This document shows positions 25,652-36,530 of a stretch of 64,000 bases of DNA, in pieces. The number at the start of each line of letters is the position of its first letter. Within the stretch, counting starts at the first letter, position 1. The stretch is from Chloracidobacterium sp. (GTDB lineage: Bacteria; Acidobacteriota; Blastocatellia; Pyrinomonadales; Pyrinomonadaceae). The position numbers and the translations under genes are program-made. A model generated the notes under the pieces. That model saw only the letters and a list, made by a program, of their open reading frames with translations, did not search any database and was not told where the DNA came from. Location: NCBI GenBank assembly GCA_016715795.1, contig JADJXP010000001.1, positions 868,001-932,000 of the forward strand. Direction: 5' to 3'.

Positions 25652-26443
25652 ATGCAGGTGATCGAAAACGTGGCGGACTTCAGTTCGCAGTTCGGCCGTT
25701 GGCGTGAAAATGACTCACTCGCCGGGTACCCATTCGTTCGGAACATACAAGCGCCGTTTACACCAGTTCGGCGGGCGTTGCCGATGCTGAACCTTGCCCT
25801 AATCTCGTCTGCCGGAGGCTATATCGACGGGACTGAGGCGTTCGATACCGACTCAAAGGACGGCGATCTTAGCTATCGCGAGATACCGATTGAGGTCGGG
25901 GCCGAGGACATCCGTTACGCCGCAAAAGGTTACGACACCACAGCAGTGACCGAGGACCGGAACGTCCAGGTTCCGATCGACCGCTTGCTTGAGTATGAGG
26001 CCAACGCCGTGATCGGCAGTCTGAACGCCGTTTGGTGGTCGATCAGCAGTTGGGTCCCGAACGCGGAGCGCGTTGCCGAGGAGTTCGGCCCGCGGATTGC
26101 CGAGCGGCTGCACCGATACGACGTGCAGGCCGCGCTTTTAGTTCCGGCCTCGAAGCTCTGCCATCAGACGCTCGGCATCGTCGCCCGCGTCATCGAATTG
26201 TCGGGAATTTCGACGATGACGCTGTCGGTAGATCCGGCAACGACTGACATGGTCCGGCCGCCGCGAACGGCATATTACACGGGTGAATTTGGTTCGGTCG
26301 CTGGCGAGCCCAATTGGCGGGAGCATCAGCTTCGTATCCTTGACGAAGCCCTTAGATGGACCGAGACGTTCGATCAACCGGGCTCACGAAAATTGGCGGT
26401 CGCCCTTGAGAGTCAGGTCGAAGCGGCTCGGGGCGAACGATAG
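25652..26443 (+). CDS. GrdB/PrdB-like (glycine/D-proline reductase selenoprotein B family) protein without selenocysteine
   Basis: 263 aa. Family features: 'LALISSAGGYIDG', 'DLSYREIPIEV', 'QVPIDRLLEYEANAVIG', and the metal/thiol region 'LVPASKLCHQTLGIVARVIE'. True GrdB and PrdB subunits carry selenocysteine and reduce glycine or D-proline; this shorter homologue has a single Cys in 'KLCHQ', no in-frame TGA, and no other reductase subunit nearby. A role in amino-acid reduction is therefore unlikely. Its stop is one base from that of the convergent DUF2585 gene. Confidence 0.7.
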   Translation: MQVIENVADFSSQFGRWRENDSLAGYPFVRNIQAPFTPVRRALPMLNLALISSAGGYIDGTEAFDTDSKDGDLSYREIPIEVGAEDIRYAAKGYDTTAVTEDRNVQVPIDRLLEYEANAVIGSLNAVWWSISSWVPNAERVAEEFGPRIAERLHRYDVQAALLVPASKLCHQTLGIVARVIELSGISTMTLSVDPATTDMVRPPRTAYYTGEFGSVAGEPNWREHQLRILDEALRWTETFDQPGSRKLAVALESQVEAARGER

Positions 26444-26444
26444 T

Positions 26445-27020
26445 TCATCTGCCACCCATTTGCCAAGTCTTCAATTCGTCGATCGGATAGATCAGCATGA
26501 TGATATTGATTACCAGACTGTCACGTATCCAGAAGATCAGTACGATCTCCGTTACGGCGAACAGGATCACCGAACGCAGCAAGCCTACCTTCTTCGCCAG
26601 GCCGAAACCCGCCGCACAGCACACGATATCGGCGAGCGAGTTGATTATCGAGTCGCCAAAGTAGTCAAGCGAGAGTGTTACCGTGCGATACCGCTCGATG
26701 ATATAGGAAGAGTTTTCGGCGATCTCCCAGATCGCCTCGATCATGACGGCCATTACGAACCGCCACGCGACCGGTATTCGCCCAAAGATAAGACCAAGAA
26801 GCCAGAATTCCAATACGCCGTGCAGCACGTGTGTGAACGCATACGGATCGACCAGATGCTGGGAATTATGTGTCGTCCAGATATCCCATGACCAAGGCAA
26901 CAGGTCGCCTGCCTGACACCACCAGACGCGCCCCTGCAGCCAAAGGACAATGGCAGATGTTGCCATTATCGCAATGAACGCGATGGTGGTCTTTCGCTGG
27001 AACAGGCTATTTTCGGTCAA
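26445..27020 (-). CDS. DUF2585 family (UPF0314) membrane protein
   Basis: 191 aa with about five hydrophobic segments and conserved 'HVLHGVLEFWLLG', 'EAIWEIAENSSYIIERYR' and 'LDYFGDSIINSLAD'. These match the UPF0314/DUF2585 family, whose function is unknown. It is the last gene of the suf transcript, 3 nt after sufU. Whether it serves Fe-S assembly or just shares the mRNA cannot be told. Confidence 0.8.
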   Translation of the reverse strand: MTENSLFQRKTTIAFIAIMATSAIVLWLQGRVWWCQAGDLLPWSWDIWTTHNSQHLVDPYAFTHVLHGVLEFWLLGLIFGRIPVAWRFVMAVMIEAIWEIAENSSYIIERYRTVTLSLDYFGDSIINSLADIVCCAAGFGLAKKVGLLRSVILFAVTEIVLIFWIRDSLVINIIMLIYPIDELKTWQMGGR

Positions 27021-27023
27021 ATC

Positions 27024-27473
27024 CTATTCAGTCGAGATACTCTCGTTGCCTTGGAGCGCCGCATGCAATGTATGCCAGCTAAGCGAGGCGCACTTAACGC
27101 GTGCCGGAAATTCAAGCACGCCGGCGAATACTCGGAGCTTGCCTAGGTGCGTCGCTTCGACCTCGGGATCGAGGCCTCCGGTTACCATCCTATGAAACTC
27201 ATCAAAGAGTTCTTCGGCTTCGTCTCTGGTTCGGCCTTTAACGGCCTGGGTCATCATGGATGCGGAGGCCTTTGAGATCGCGCAGCCTGAACCCTTGAAA
27301 GAAACATCCTCGACAACATCATCCTTCATCATCAGATATACGCGCAAGGCATCGCCACAAAGCGGATTGTTCCCATCCGCCGACCGGTCGGCGTTCTCGA
27401 TCTCACGAAAGTTACGAGGATTCTTATTGTGTTCCAGGATCGTTTCCTGATACAGGTCGCTGAGTTCTGACAT
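27024..27473 (-). CDS. sufU: Fe-S cluster assembly scaffold / sulfur-transfer protein SufU
   Basis: 149 aa. The three zinc/cluster cysteines lie in 'NPLCGD', 'KGSGCAISKASASMM' and 'RVKCASLSWHTL'; the 18-20 residue insertion between the last two is the mark of SufU rather than IscU. In Gram-positive-type SUF systems SufU accepts sulfur from SufS by a zinc-dependent thiol swap. It directly abuts fhs and ends the suf genes. Confidence 0.93.
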   Translation of the reverse strand: MSELSDLYQETILEHNKNPRNFREIENADRSADGNNPLCGDALRVYLMMKDDVVEDVSFKGSGCAISKASASMMTQAVKGRTRDEAEELFDEFHRMVTGGLDPEVEATHLGKLRVFAGVLEFPARVKCASLSWHTLHAALQGNESISTE

Positions 27474-29174
27474 CTATGACAATCCTACGATATTGCCGTC
27501 CTTATCGATATCGACTTGTTCGGCGGCCGGGTGTTCAGGCAGAGCCGGCATTGTTCGCATGTCTCCGCAGATCGGATAAATGAAGCCTGCACCAACGCTC
27601 GCCCTGACCTCGCGGATCGGGAGCGTGAAGCCGGTCGGAGCACCTTTGAGCTTAGGGTCGTGGCTTAGGCTCAGATGCGTCTTGGCCATGCAGATCGGCA
27701 GGCCGCCAAAGCCGTTCTCTTCATACGCCTTGATCTGTTGGTCGGCAAATGGCTCATACCAGACGTCCTCCGCTCCGTAGATCTGTTTGGCGATCGTCTC
27801 GATCTTAGCCTTGATCGGTTGATCAAGCTCGTAAAGAAACTTGAACTCGCTTGACTGGTCGGCAGCGGCGATCACCATTTCAGCAAGCTCGACAGCACCC
27901 TTGCCTCCATTCGCCCAATGTGTTGAAACGGCGGCTCCCAAGGCCCCAGATTCGATGGCGACCCTCTTGACAGCCTCGATCTCATCCGCGTGGTCTGAAT
28001 CAAAGGCGTTTATCGCCACGACCGGTGTAACGCCGTGCAGTCTGACATTCTCGATCTGTTTTCTCAGATTCGACGCACCCGCCTCCACGTCGGCTACGTT
28101 GTTCTCCAGCATCTCAGGCGGCAGCGGTTTGCCGGCGACGACCTTGTATTTGCCGCTGTGCGATTTTAGCGCCCGGATCGTGGTCACAATGACACAAGCG
28201 TCAGGCGTCAGGCCACTGTAGCGGCACTTGATATTAAAGAACTTCTCAGCACCGATATCTGCTCCAAAACCGGATTCCGTCATCACATAGTCTGCGGTCC
28301 TGACACCTATCAAATCTGCCAGGATACTGCTGTTTCCATGGGCAACATTAGCAAATGGCCCCGCATGGACGAGTGCGGGTGTATTCTCAAGCGTCTGCAT
28401 GATCGTCGGCCTTATCGCATCGCGCATAAGCACGGTCATAGCTCCGGCTGCTCCAACCTCCTCGGCAGTAACGGGTGTCTTGTCGTGTGTAAGCCCGACT
28501 ACAATGCGCCCGAATCGTTCCCGCATGTCGCGAAGCGAAGTTGTCAATGCGAGCACCGCCATGACCTCAGAGGCTACCGTGATGTCGAAGCCGGTCTCAC
28601 GCGGTATTCCGCCCTCCATGCGGCCGCCGAGGCCAACGATTATCTTCCTGAGAGCTCGGTCGTTCGTATCGACCACGCGTTTCCACGTTATGCTGTGTGG
28701 GTTAATGTTTAGCGGATTGCCGCGAAGCAGGCGATTGTCGATCATCGCGGCGAGTAAATTGTTGGCCGCCGTGACGGCGTGGATATCACCCGTGAGGTTC
28801 AGATTGAACGTCTCCATTGGCACGACCTGCGCGTACCCACCGCCTGCGGCGCCGCCTTTGATACCGAATGTTGGACCCTGTGAGGGTTGTCGGAGCGTAA
28901 CGACGGCACGCTTCCCGAGGCATTTCATCGCCTGGCCTAGACCGATCAGCGTTGTCGACTTACCTTCACCGAGCGGTGTCGGCGTGATCGCGGAGATATC
29001 AATGTACTTTGCCTTCGGCCGGTTCTTGAACTTCTCGAGTACGTCTAGGCGAACCTTAGCGATGTAGGGGCTGCCATAGATATCGATATCATCCGGGCCA
29101 AGCCCCAGTTGTTCGGCGATTTCTACGACCGGGCGAAGTTTGGCGTGCTGGGCGATGTAGAGGTCTGATTGCAT
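27474..29174 (-). CDS. fhs: Formate-tetrahydrofolate ligase
   Basis: 566 aa. It makes 10-formyl-THF from formate, THF and ATP. The P-loop is 'TPTPLGEGKSTTLIGLG', and 'GIKGGAAGGGYAQV' and 'VGAGFIYPICGDM' are family signatures. Length is close to the usual 555-560. It sits inside the suf run between sufS and sufU and abuts sufU. It also has its own -10 box (GATAAT, 29181-29186) 6 nt before the ATG, so it may be transcribed alone as a leaderless message as well as from the suf promoter. Confidence 0.97.
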   Translation of the reverse strand: MQSDLYIAQHAKLRPVVEIAEQLGLGPDDIDIYGSPYIAKVRLDVLEKFKNRPKAKYIDISAITPTPLGEGKSTTLIGLGQAMKCLGKRAVVTLRQPSQGPTFGIKGGAAGGGYAQVVPMETFNLNLTGDIHAVTAANNLLAAMIDNRLLRGNPLNINPHSITWKRVVDTNDRALRKIIVGLGGRMEGGIPRETGFDITVASEVMAVLALTTSLRDMRERFGRIVVGLTHDKTPVTAEEVGAAGAMTVLMRDAIRPTIMQTLENTPALVHAGPFANVAHGNSSILADLIGVRTADYVMTESGFGADIGAEKFFNIKCRYSGLTPDACVIVTTIRALKSHSGKYKVVAGKPLPPEMLENNVADVEAGASNLRKQIENVRLHGVTPVVAINAFDSDHADEIEAVKRVAIESGALGAAVSTHWANGGKGAVELAEMVIAAADQSSEFKFLYELDQPIKAKIETIAKQIYGAEDVWYEPFADQQIKAYEENGFGGLPICMAKTHLSLSHDPKLKGAPTGFTLPIREVRASVGAGFIYPICGDMRTMPALPEHPAAEQVDIDKDGNIVGLS

Positions 29175-29180
29175 CCGGTA

Positions 29181-29186
29181 ATTATC
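29181..29186 (-). promoter_or_regulatory. -10 box of fhs, 6 nt before the start codon
   Basis: GATAAT on the minus strand, 6 nt upstream of the ATG at 29174 in the 54-nt gap after sufS. No Shine-Dalgarno is present. The spacing implies a leaderless internal transcript for fhs-sufU-DUF2585. Confidence 0.5.
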
Positions 29187-29228
29187 GCCTGATTCCTGCT
29201 CTGAGTGAAGTGACGATACTCACAAGCA

Positions 29229-30449
29229 TCAAGCAAAAACTTCGATCACTTTCTGGATAGAATCTGCGAGCTTATCAACCTCGTCGCGGGTATTGTAAAG
29301 GGCAAAGCTCGCCCTCGCCGTGGCCGGAACGTCAAAAAACTGCATTACCGGTTGGGCACAGTGATGGCCGGCTCGGATCGCAATACCCTGCTGATCGAGG
29401 ATCGTGCCGATGTCGTGCGGGTGGACACCTTCAATAGTGAACGAAAGAACACTCGCCTTGTTGGCTGCTGTCCCGACGATCGTCACACCGGGAATGTCGG
29501 CAAGGCGGCTCGTGGCGTATTCGAGCAGTTCGTGCTCGTATGCGGCGGCGGCCTCGAAATCCAACGCGTTTATGTAATCGATCGCAGCACCGAGCCCGAT
29601 GCCTGCCGCAATAGCAGGTGTTCCTGCCTCAAACTTTTCGGGGATCGGAGCAAATGTCGTTTTCTCAAAACTGACAGTGCGGATCATACCACCGCCTGTC
29701 TGGTAGGGCGGCATCTCATCGAGCCATTTCCGCTTGCCGTAAACGACGCCGCTGCCGGTCGGAGCGAACATCTTGTGACCCGAAAAGACAAAGAAATCTG
29801 CGTCGAGATCTTGCACGTCCACCGGAAAATGCGGCACGCTCTGGGCAGCATCGACGCAGACTGGTACACCGAATTTGTGAGCGGTCGTAATCATTTCCTT
29901 GATTGGATTTACCGTGCCCAATGAGTTTGAGACGTGTGCGACGGCGACGATCCGCGTGCGCTCATTGAGCATATTCTCGTACTCGTCGATTATCAGTTCG
30001 CCTGATGCGTTCATTGGGATGACCTTGATCACCGCACCACGTTCCTCGGCGATCATCTGCCACGGGATGATGTTCGAGTGGTGTTCCATCCGCGATATCA
30101 GGACCTCGTCGCCCTCTTGCACGAATTTTTTTCCGTACGACTGCGCGACGAGATTAATGCCCTCGGTCGTGCCTCGGACAAAGATGCACTCCTTGACGTC
30201 AGGCGCGTTGATAAAACGCTTTACTTTTTCTCTCGCCGCCTCATACGCTGTCGTTGCATGTTGCGACAAGTAATGCACACCGCGATGTATATTTGAATGC
30301 TCCTCGGCAAGATACTTCGACGTCCGGTCTATGACCGACTGCGGCACCTGCGCCGACGCAGCGCTATCGAGATACACGAGCGGCTTGCCGTTCACTGTCT
30401 GCGACAGCACGGGAAAATCGCGTCTAATCTTTTCCACATCGAAAGCCAT
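29229..30449 (-). CDS. sufS: Cysteine desulfurase SufS
   Basis: 406 aa from the ATG at 30449 ('MAFDVEKIRRDFPVL'), the usual SufS start; an upstream GTG at 30479 would add ten residues. It is a PLP enzyme that takes sulfur from cysteine. The PLP lysine is in 'FSGHKMFAPTGSG', the active cysteine in 'RAGHHCAQP', and 'EHHSNIIPW' is the cofactor-binding histidine region. It follows sufD closely and precedes fhs. Confidence 0.96.
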   Translation of the reverse strand: MAFDVEKIRRDFPVLSQTVNGKPLVYLDSAASAQVPQSVIDRTSKYLAEEHSNIHRGVHYLSQHATTAYEAAREKVKRFINAPDVKECIFVRGTTEGINLVAQSYGKKFVQEGDEVLISRMEHHSNIIPWQMIAEERGAVIKVIPMNASGELIIDEYENMLNERTRIVAVAHVSNSLGTVNPIKEMITTAHKFGVPVCVDAAQSVPHFPVDVQDLDADFFVFSGHKMFAPTGSGVVYGKRKWLDEMPPYQTGGGMIRTVSFEKTTFAPIPEKFEAGTPAIAAGIGLGAAIDYINALDFEAAAAYEHELLEYATSRLADIPGVTIVGTAANKASVLSFTIEGVHPHDIGTILDQQGIAIRAGHHCAQPVMQFFDVPATARASFALYNTRDEVDKLADSIQKVIEVFA

Positions 30450-30485
30450 TTCTTTTGCCGCAGAGGTCACAAAATTCACCGAAAA

Positions 30486-31631
30486 CTAAATGCTCGTGCC
30501 TAGCCGATTCAAAACCGTTGCATCGAGTTCGGCCTTGATGGCGGTTATACCGATCTTATTTATGATCTCCTCGGCGAAGCCATAGGTCAGCAGATTGCGC
30601 GCGAGCGATTCGGGCAGACCGCGTGTTAGCAGATAGAAAAGTTCCTCTTCCTCAAGCTGTCCGACGGTCGCTCCGTGGGCGCATTTGACGTCGTCGTTGA
30701 ATATCTCAAGCTGCGGTTTTGTATCAACGCGGGCGTCATTCGAGAGCAAGAGGTTCTTGTTCTGCTGCTGGGCATCGGTGCCGTGGGCATTCTCGCGTAC
30801 GAAAACCTTGCCGTTAAAGACGCCCCGCGACTTGCCGTCAAGCACGCCCTTGTAGTTCTGGTGCGAAGTGCAGTTCGGCACCGTGTGATCGATCACCGAA
30901 TGTGTGTCGCTATGCTGCGAACCGCCGAGCATATATAGCCCGTCAACCCAAGCCTCGCCGCCCTCGGCGGTAAATTTAGCGTCGATGTCATGCCGGGAGA
31001 TCGCCGAACCAAGGTTGATCGAGGTCAGGTCATAACGGCTATCGCGCCCCATGCTTGCCTCGGTCACGCCGTAATGAAATGCCTCATCCGACTCACGCTG
31101 CACACGATAGTGCGTGAGGCTGGCGTTGTCCTCGACAATGATCTGAACGGCCGAGTTCGTAAAACTCTTGGTCTGCGAGTCGTAGCTCTCAACGATCGTC
31201 GCCTCGCTGCCCGATTCGGCAATAACGACAATGTGAGGAAAGATCGCCCTATCTTCGCCAGCCGCGAACGAGAATTCAACCGGTTCGTTGATAACAGTGT
31301 CTTTTGCAATTCGAAGGATGGCGATATTGGCGAATGCTAGGTTTAGCGCAGTAAAACCGTTGCGTGCAGTGCGGAATTGACCAACGACATCGAGCGGCAC
31401 GTCTTGTCCGATCGCAATTGACGAGCTATCTACTGTCCAGTCAATAGCGGCCAACGGTGCGACGTTCGTGTATTTCCAGTCTTCGGTTTGCGGCGTTGGA
31501 AAACCGTTCGCTTCAAAAAACGAAAAGGCATCTTCGCGAAGCGAACGCAATGCCGAGTCCGGCTCGTTCTTTATCACTTCACGAAACCAGGCGCTTAGAG
31601 TTGCTTCCTTTGCCAGTTGTGGGCTCATCAT
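30486..31631 (-). CDS. sufD: Fe-S assembly scaffold subunit SufD
   Basis: 381 aa. SufD pairs with SufB on SufC to build Fe-S clusters. The right-handed beta-helix core is seen in 'SDTHSVIDHTVPNCTSHQNYKG' region residues, 'GVFNGKVFVRENA', and the conserved His and Glu in 'VKCAHGATVGQLEEEELFYL'. The start overlaps the end of sufC by 4 nt. Confidence 0.95.
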   Translation of the reverse strand: MMSPQLAKEATLSAWFREVIKNEPDSALRSLREDAFSFFEANGFPTPQTEDWKYTNVAPLAAIDWTVDSSSIAIGQDVPLDVVGQFRTARNGFTALNLAFANIAILRIAKDTVINEPVEFSFAAGEDRAIFPHIVVIAESGSEATIVESYDSQTKSFTNSAVQIIVEDNASLTHYRVQRESDEAFHYGVTEASMGRDSRYDLTSINLGSAISRHDIDAKFTAEGGEAWVDGLYMLGGSQHSDTHSVIDHTVPNCTSHQNYKGVLDGKSRGVFNGKVFVRENAHGTDAQQQNKNLLLSNDARVDTKPQLEIFNDDVKCAHGATVGQLEEEELFYLLTRGLPESLARNLLTYGFAEEIINKIGITAIKAELDATVLNRLGTSI

Positions 31632-32380
31632 TTCGCGGCAGCCTTGACCCAGTCGTAGCCTTTCTCTTCGAGTTCGACAGCGAGATCTTTACCGCCTTCC
31701 TTTACGATCTTGCCGTCGGCGAGGACGTGGACAAAATCGGGCTCGACGTAATTCAGCAGCCGCTGATAGTGTGTGACAAGGATGATCGCGTTGTCGCTGC
31801 TGCGCAGCTTGTTGACGCCCTCAGCGACGATGCGTAAGGCGTCGATATCGAGGCCGGAGTCGGTTTCGTCGAGTATGGCGAGCCTTGGTTCGAGCACGGC
31901 CATTTGCAGGATCTCGTTCCGTTTCTTTTCACCGCCCGAGAAGCCCTCATTGACCGACCGTTTGAAGAACTGCGGATCCATATCGACGATCTTCGCCTTT
32001 TCTTTCAGATAGTCGTTGAATTCGAGCGGGTCGAGTTCCTCCTCGCCCAGATGCTTCATCTTCTCGTTGTAGGCCAGCCGCAGAAACTGCGAATTCGAAA
32101 CACCCGGAACCTCGACCGGATATTGGAACGCCATAAAGACGCCCGAACGCGCACGTTCGTCGGGTTCGAGTTCGAGCAGGTTGCTGCCTTCGTACAACAC
32201 TTCGCCCGAGGTCACCTCGTAGCTCGGATGCCCGGCGAGCACTTTTGACAGCGTCGATTTGCCCGATCCGTTAGGGCCCATTATCGCGTGTACACTCCCA
32301 GCGTTGACCTGAAGATTGAGGCCTTTCAATATCTCCTTGCCATCAATACCGGCATATAAGTCCTTTATCTCTAATAACAT
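31628..32380 (-). CDS. sufC: Fe-S assembly ATPase SufC
   Basis: 250 aa ABC-type ATPase. Walker A is 'GPNGSGKSTLSKVL', the signature is 'FSGGEKKRNEI' and Walker B is 'LAILDETDSGLD'. These are typical SufC forms. It energises the SufB-SufD scaffold in the cytoplasm. It directly abuts the GNAT gene upstream and overlaps sufD downstream. Confidence 0.97.
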   Translation of the reverse strand: MLLEIKDLYAGIDGKEILKGLNLQVNAGSVHAIMGPNGSGKSTLSKVLAGHPSYEVTSGEVLYEGSNLLELEPDERARSGVFMAFQYPVEVPGVSNSQFLRLAYNEKMKHLGEEELDPLEFNDYLKEKAKIVDMDPQFFKRSVNEGFSGGEKKRNEILQMAVLEPRLAILDETDSGLDIDALRIVAEGVNKLRSSDNAIILVTHYQRLLNYVEPDFVHVLADGKIVKEGGKDLAVELEEKGYDWVKAAAK

Positions 32381-32847
32381 CTAGTCCAATATCTTCTCCA
32401 TTTCTATTCCCGCCATGCCGAACCATTCCTCAGGCGGTGTTTCGCGGAGGATATAAAACCCGTTCTTCTCATACAGCGGCCTCGCTCCCGGCAGGACGAA
32501 GGTTGTGTATAGATACAGACTCTTAAAGCCTTCCTCGCGCGCGTGCTTCTCAAGAGCTCCGAGCAGCTGTTGCCCGACGCCCTTGCCCTGGGCATCGGGG
32601 ATCACTCCCATCGAGCGGATATAGAACCTCTCACCGTCCGGCAGGCCGGAAACCGTTCCAGCCGGTAAATCACCAAGATACGCAAGCCATATAGGCCCTT
32701 CGGCAAACCGTCCGCGAACGGCGTCGGCCTTGATAGCCGTATAGTCAAACGCATCAGGCGTATATAGGTTGCGGAACGGCCCAAAGGCAGCGGCGACAAG
32801 TCGTTCGATCAAATACTCATCACCCGGCCCGGCTAACCTAACCACGC

Positions 32848-32851
<4 letters not shown>
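32381..32851 (-). CDS. GNAT-family N-acetyltransferase inside the suf operon
   Basis: 156 aa. The acetyl-CoA-binding motif A is 'MGVIPDAQGKGVGQQLL' and motif B follows ('SLYLYTTFVLPGARPLYEKNGF' region). Substrate unknown. It starts inside the sufB stop (4-nt overlap) and ends exactly where sufC begins, so it is translationally embedded between two core suf genes, which is unusual. It may modify a Suf component or simply be carried along. Confidence 0.88.
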
Positions 32852-34287
<1,436 letters not shown>

Positions 34288-34289
34288 AC

Positions 34290-34769
34290 TTAAATCCTTT
34301 GCGGTTCGATCGTTCGATCGATCCCCTGGATCGAGTGAAACATCGTATCAACGGTCTTTTCACTCCCGACTAGTTGAGCCAGGGTAATTTGCGACAGCGC
34401 GTTCTCGACGATCTCATGGAGGCCGACTATCACCGGCCGTATCCCACAGTCGCCGTTATGAACACATGTTTCCAGCACTCCGGTGTAGCTACCGCAATGT
34501 TTGTTGATCACCTCTTCATCGAGCACATGGATGATCTCGCTAAGACGTATTTCGGCGGCTGGCCTTGCGAGCAAGTACCCGCCCTTTGTACCGCGTGTCG
34601 AGAGGACGAAGCCGGCCTTGTTAAGGAGCCACATTAGCTTGCCGGCGTTAGCCGTCGATATGCCCTCGCGTTCGGCGATCTGCGGCAGCGTTAGCGAGTC
34701 GCCATTGGCAAGGTTGGCTAACTGCACCAGGCAGCGAAGCCCATATTCTTCCTGTGCCGATATCTTCAT
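34290..34769 (-). CDS. Rrf2-family transcriptional regulator, IscR/SufR-like
   Basis: 159 aa. An N-terminal winged helix ('YGLRCLVQLANLANGD', 'IAEREGISTANAGKLM') is followed by three cysteines in 'HCGSYTGVLETCVHNGDCGIR', the spacing expected for an Fe-S sensing regulator. It heads the suf operon and probably represses or tunes it according to Fe-S status, as IscR-type proteins do. The upstream region holds a TTGACA box and a palindrome (separate entry). Confidence 0.92.
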   Translation of the reverse strand: MKISAQEEYGLRCLVQLANLANGDSLTLPQIAEREGISTANAGKLMWLLNKAGFVLSTRGTKGGYLLARPAAEIRLSEIIHVLDEEVINKHCGSYTGVLETCVHNGDCGIRPVIVGLHEIVENALSQITLAQLVGSEKTVDTMFHSIQGIDRTIEPQRI

Positions 34770-34823
34770 TACTACAACAACCGATCCTGCGGCATAGTTA
34801 AGGTTCGCAAAACATTATTTTTT

Positions 34824-34855
34824 TGTCAAGATTGCAGGCAGTGCACCAGCTGCAC
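34824..34855 (-). promoter_or_regulatory. suf operon promoter region with upstream palindrome
   Basis: TTGACA lies at 34824-34829 (minus strand). A clear -10 at 17 nt is missing; the best AT-rich match (TTAACT) is 22 nt away. Upstream, 34841-34855 is an interrupted palindrome GTGCA-N5-TGCAC, with another TGCA at 34833. It is a candidate site for the Rrf2 regulator or an activator. Confidence 0.4.
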
Positions 34856-34878
34856 AAACTCCCGGTTATCCACTGTGA

Positions 34879-36504
34879 TCAATCAGGGAGATGCGAGGTG
34901 CCGCCGAATCGGGATGCGATAAATATGGCCGATACCGCACCCCAATTACCATTCGAATCTCGGCCGCGAATATAAACGATATGTCGCGACGGCGAGACGA
35001 TGACAGTCCGGATAGCTGATTCCATAGGCGAGTCAAATGCTCCGTCCTCGGCTGCCATCGGGATCGGTACACCGCCCCGCCAAGGCGGCACGTCGATATA
35101 GACTTCGGCACCGTTAACCGTTTGATTGCCATTATACCCATCGTTGATCGAGCCGCGAAGAAGATACGATTTCGAACCGGTGCGCGTAACTGTCAGCGTT
35201 TCGACCGTCGGGCCTTCGGAGGTCATATACGGCGTACGAGCAAGCTTTGCCAAATACAGCAGAACAGGCCTGTTCAGATTCCAGAAATTGCCGTTAGTTC
35301 CGCCGTCGATACAGGTGTAGGCCGGCATAAAGCCACCACATGTGCCCGAACCCAGGCCGATCTCCATTGCAAGGCCAGCAACGCCGAGTTCGCCATAGGC
35401 GTATTCACGTGCGGTGCCGCTCGTTGCATACAGATTGATGCTTTGGATCGGTTCGTAGCCGTTGAAGCCGGCCATCCGCTGCGCGATCGTTCGCAACTGC
35501 AGATTTGGCGGCGGAGTCTGATCTTGTCCCCAAGGATAAAGGATGAGATTCCCGGTGCTGTGCATGTCGAGGAATATTCCCGTCGCATCTAAGGGGGCAG
35601 GTGAGGTCTGGCCGGGTGCACGTTGGTCAGGATAGAGTTGATCCAGCAGGTCCTCGATATACGATGCTTCCGGCTCAGAGGCGGCTGAAAGGCCGGGGAA
35701 CGTCTCGCTGCAAGGCGGCGTTGTCGGAGGATTCACCGTGCCCCATAGGTATGAGAAGTTGCGGTTCAGATCGATTCCGCGGCTGACATTCGTACAGTTG
35801 CCGCTCGTGGCGTTCATGTTCTTGCGCTTCAGCAACGATTGTTCGGCCAATTTGCGGCCATCCGGATTCACGATAGGAATGACAATGATCTCGTGTTCGT
35901 CCAAGAGCCATGTGGCATCGGCATCGATCCCATAATTTGACAGCAGGTAATCGACAAAGCGCGTTGCGATCTCGGGCGGCACCAACTCTCGAGCGTGGAT
36001 CCCCGCCTCAAGAAAGAACCTTGGTTTGTTGCCTCGGATCGCCGAATTTGTCAAGCTGATCCCAAAGAGGTGATAGCCATTAGCCGCATTTTGAATCTTT
36101 TCCCAACTTTGGCCGTAGGTGAAGACCCGTGCAAGCGTGGGATACTGGACAGCTTTCTGGTCGAGGAATGTTCTCGTCTCTTCAACGGTGCGATAGCCGC
36201 CCAAATACGTGTCATTCAAGTCGATCGAGGCGAGCTCCGCAGTTAGCTTTTCGTCAACGCGGACACGCCAGCCTCCAGCAGCGAGGTTACTGAGTTGCTC
36301 CTTGGTCGTCCAGAATATCAGCTCGTTGCCGTCGCGATATTCCATCAGATCGAGATCCAGCGTGACAACACGCTGCATTTCGGCATCGTCGGTAATCGTA
36401 ATGCGGGCCACGATCGGTGGGTCGCCTGTCTGGGCCATGATCGGGCCCAGCACGCACACGAACAGCGCTAAAATAAAGCAAATCCTGGCGCAGGCAAGGT
36501 TCAT
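34879..36504 (-). CDS. Secreted M14 zinc carboxypeptidase
   Basis: 541 aa. A signal peptide (residues 1-24, ending 'IMAQ') is followed by an unclassified domain and the M14 catalytic domain. Zinc ligands are H and E in 'GIHARELVPPE' and H in 'FLDMHSTGN'; substrate Arg in 'GIDLNRNFSYLWG'; catalytic Glu in 'LAMEIGLGS'. The last 100 residues form a beta domain ('SYLLRGSINDGYNG'). It trims C-terminal residues from peptides outside the cell. GGAG lies 9 nt before the ATG and GATAAT at 36531-36536 is a likely -10. Confidence 0.94.
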   Translation of the reverse strand: MNLACARICFILALFVCVLGPIMAQTGDPPIVARITITDDAEMQRVVTLDLDLMEYRDGNELIFWTTKEQLSNLAAGGWRVRVDEKLTAELASIDLNDTYLGGYRTVEETRTFLDQKAVQYPTLARVFTYGQSWEKIQNAANGYHLFGISLTNSAIRGNKPRFFLEAGIHARELVPPEIATRFVDYLLSNYGIDADATWLLDEHEIIVIPIVNPDGRKLAEQSLLKRKNMNATSGNCTNVSRGIDLNRNFSYLWGTVNPPTTPPCSETFPGLSAASEPEASYIEDLLDQLYPDQRAPGQTSPAPLDATGIFLDMHSTGNLILYPWGQDQTPPPNLQLRTIAQRMAGFNGYEPIQSINLYATSGTAREYAYGELGVAGLAMEIGLGSGTCGGFMPAYTCIDGGTNGNFWNLNRPVLLYLAKLARTPYMTSEGPTVETLTVTRTGSKSYLLRGSINDGYNGNQTVNGAEVYIDVPPWRGGVPIPMAAEDGAFDSPMESAIRTVIVSPSRHIVYIRGRDSNGNWGAVSAIFIASRFGGTSHLPD

Positions 36505-36530
36505 CTTGAATTTCTCCGAGTGTCGAAGAG

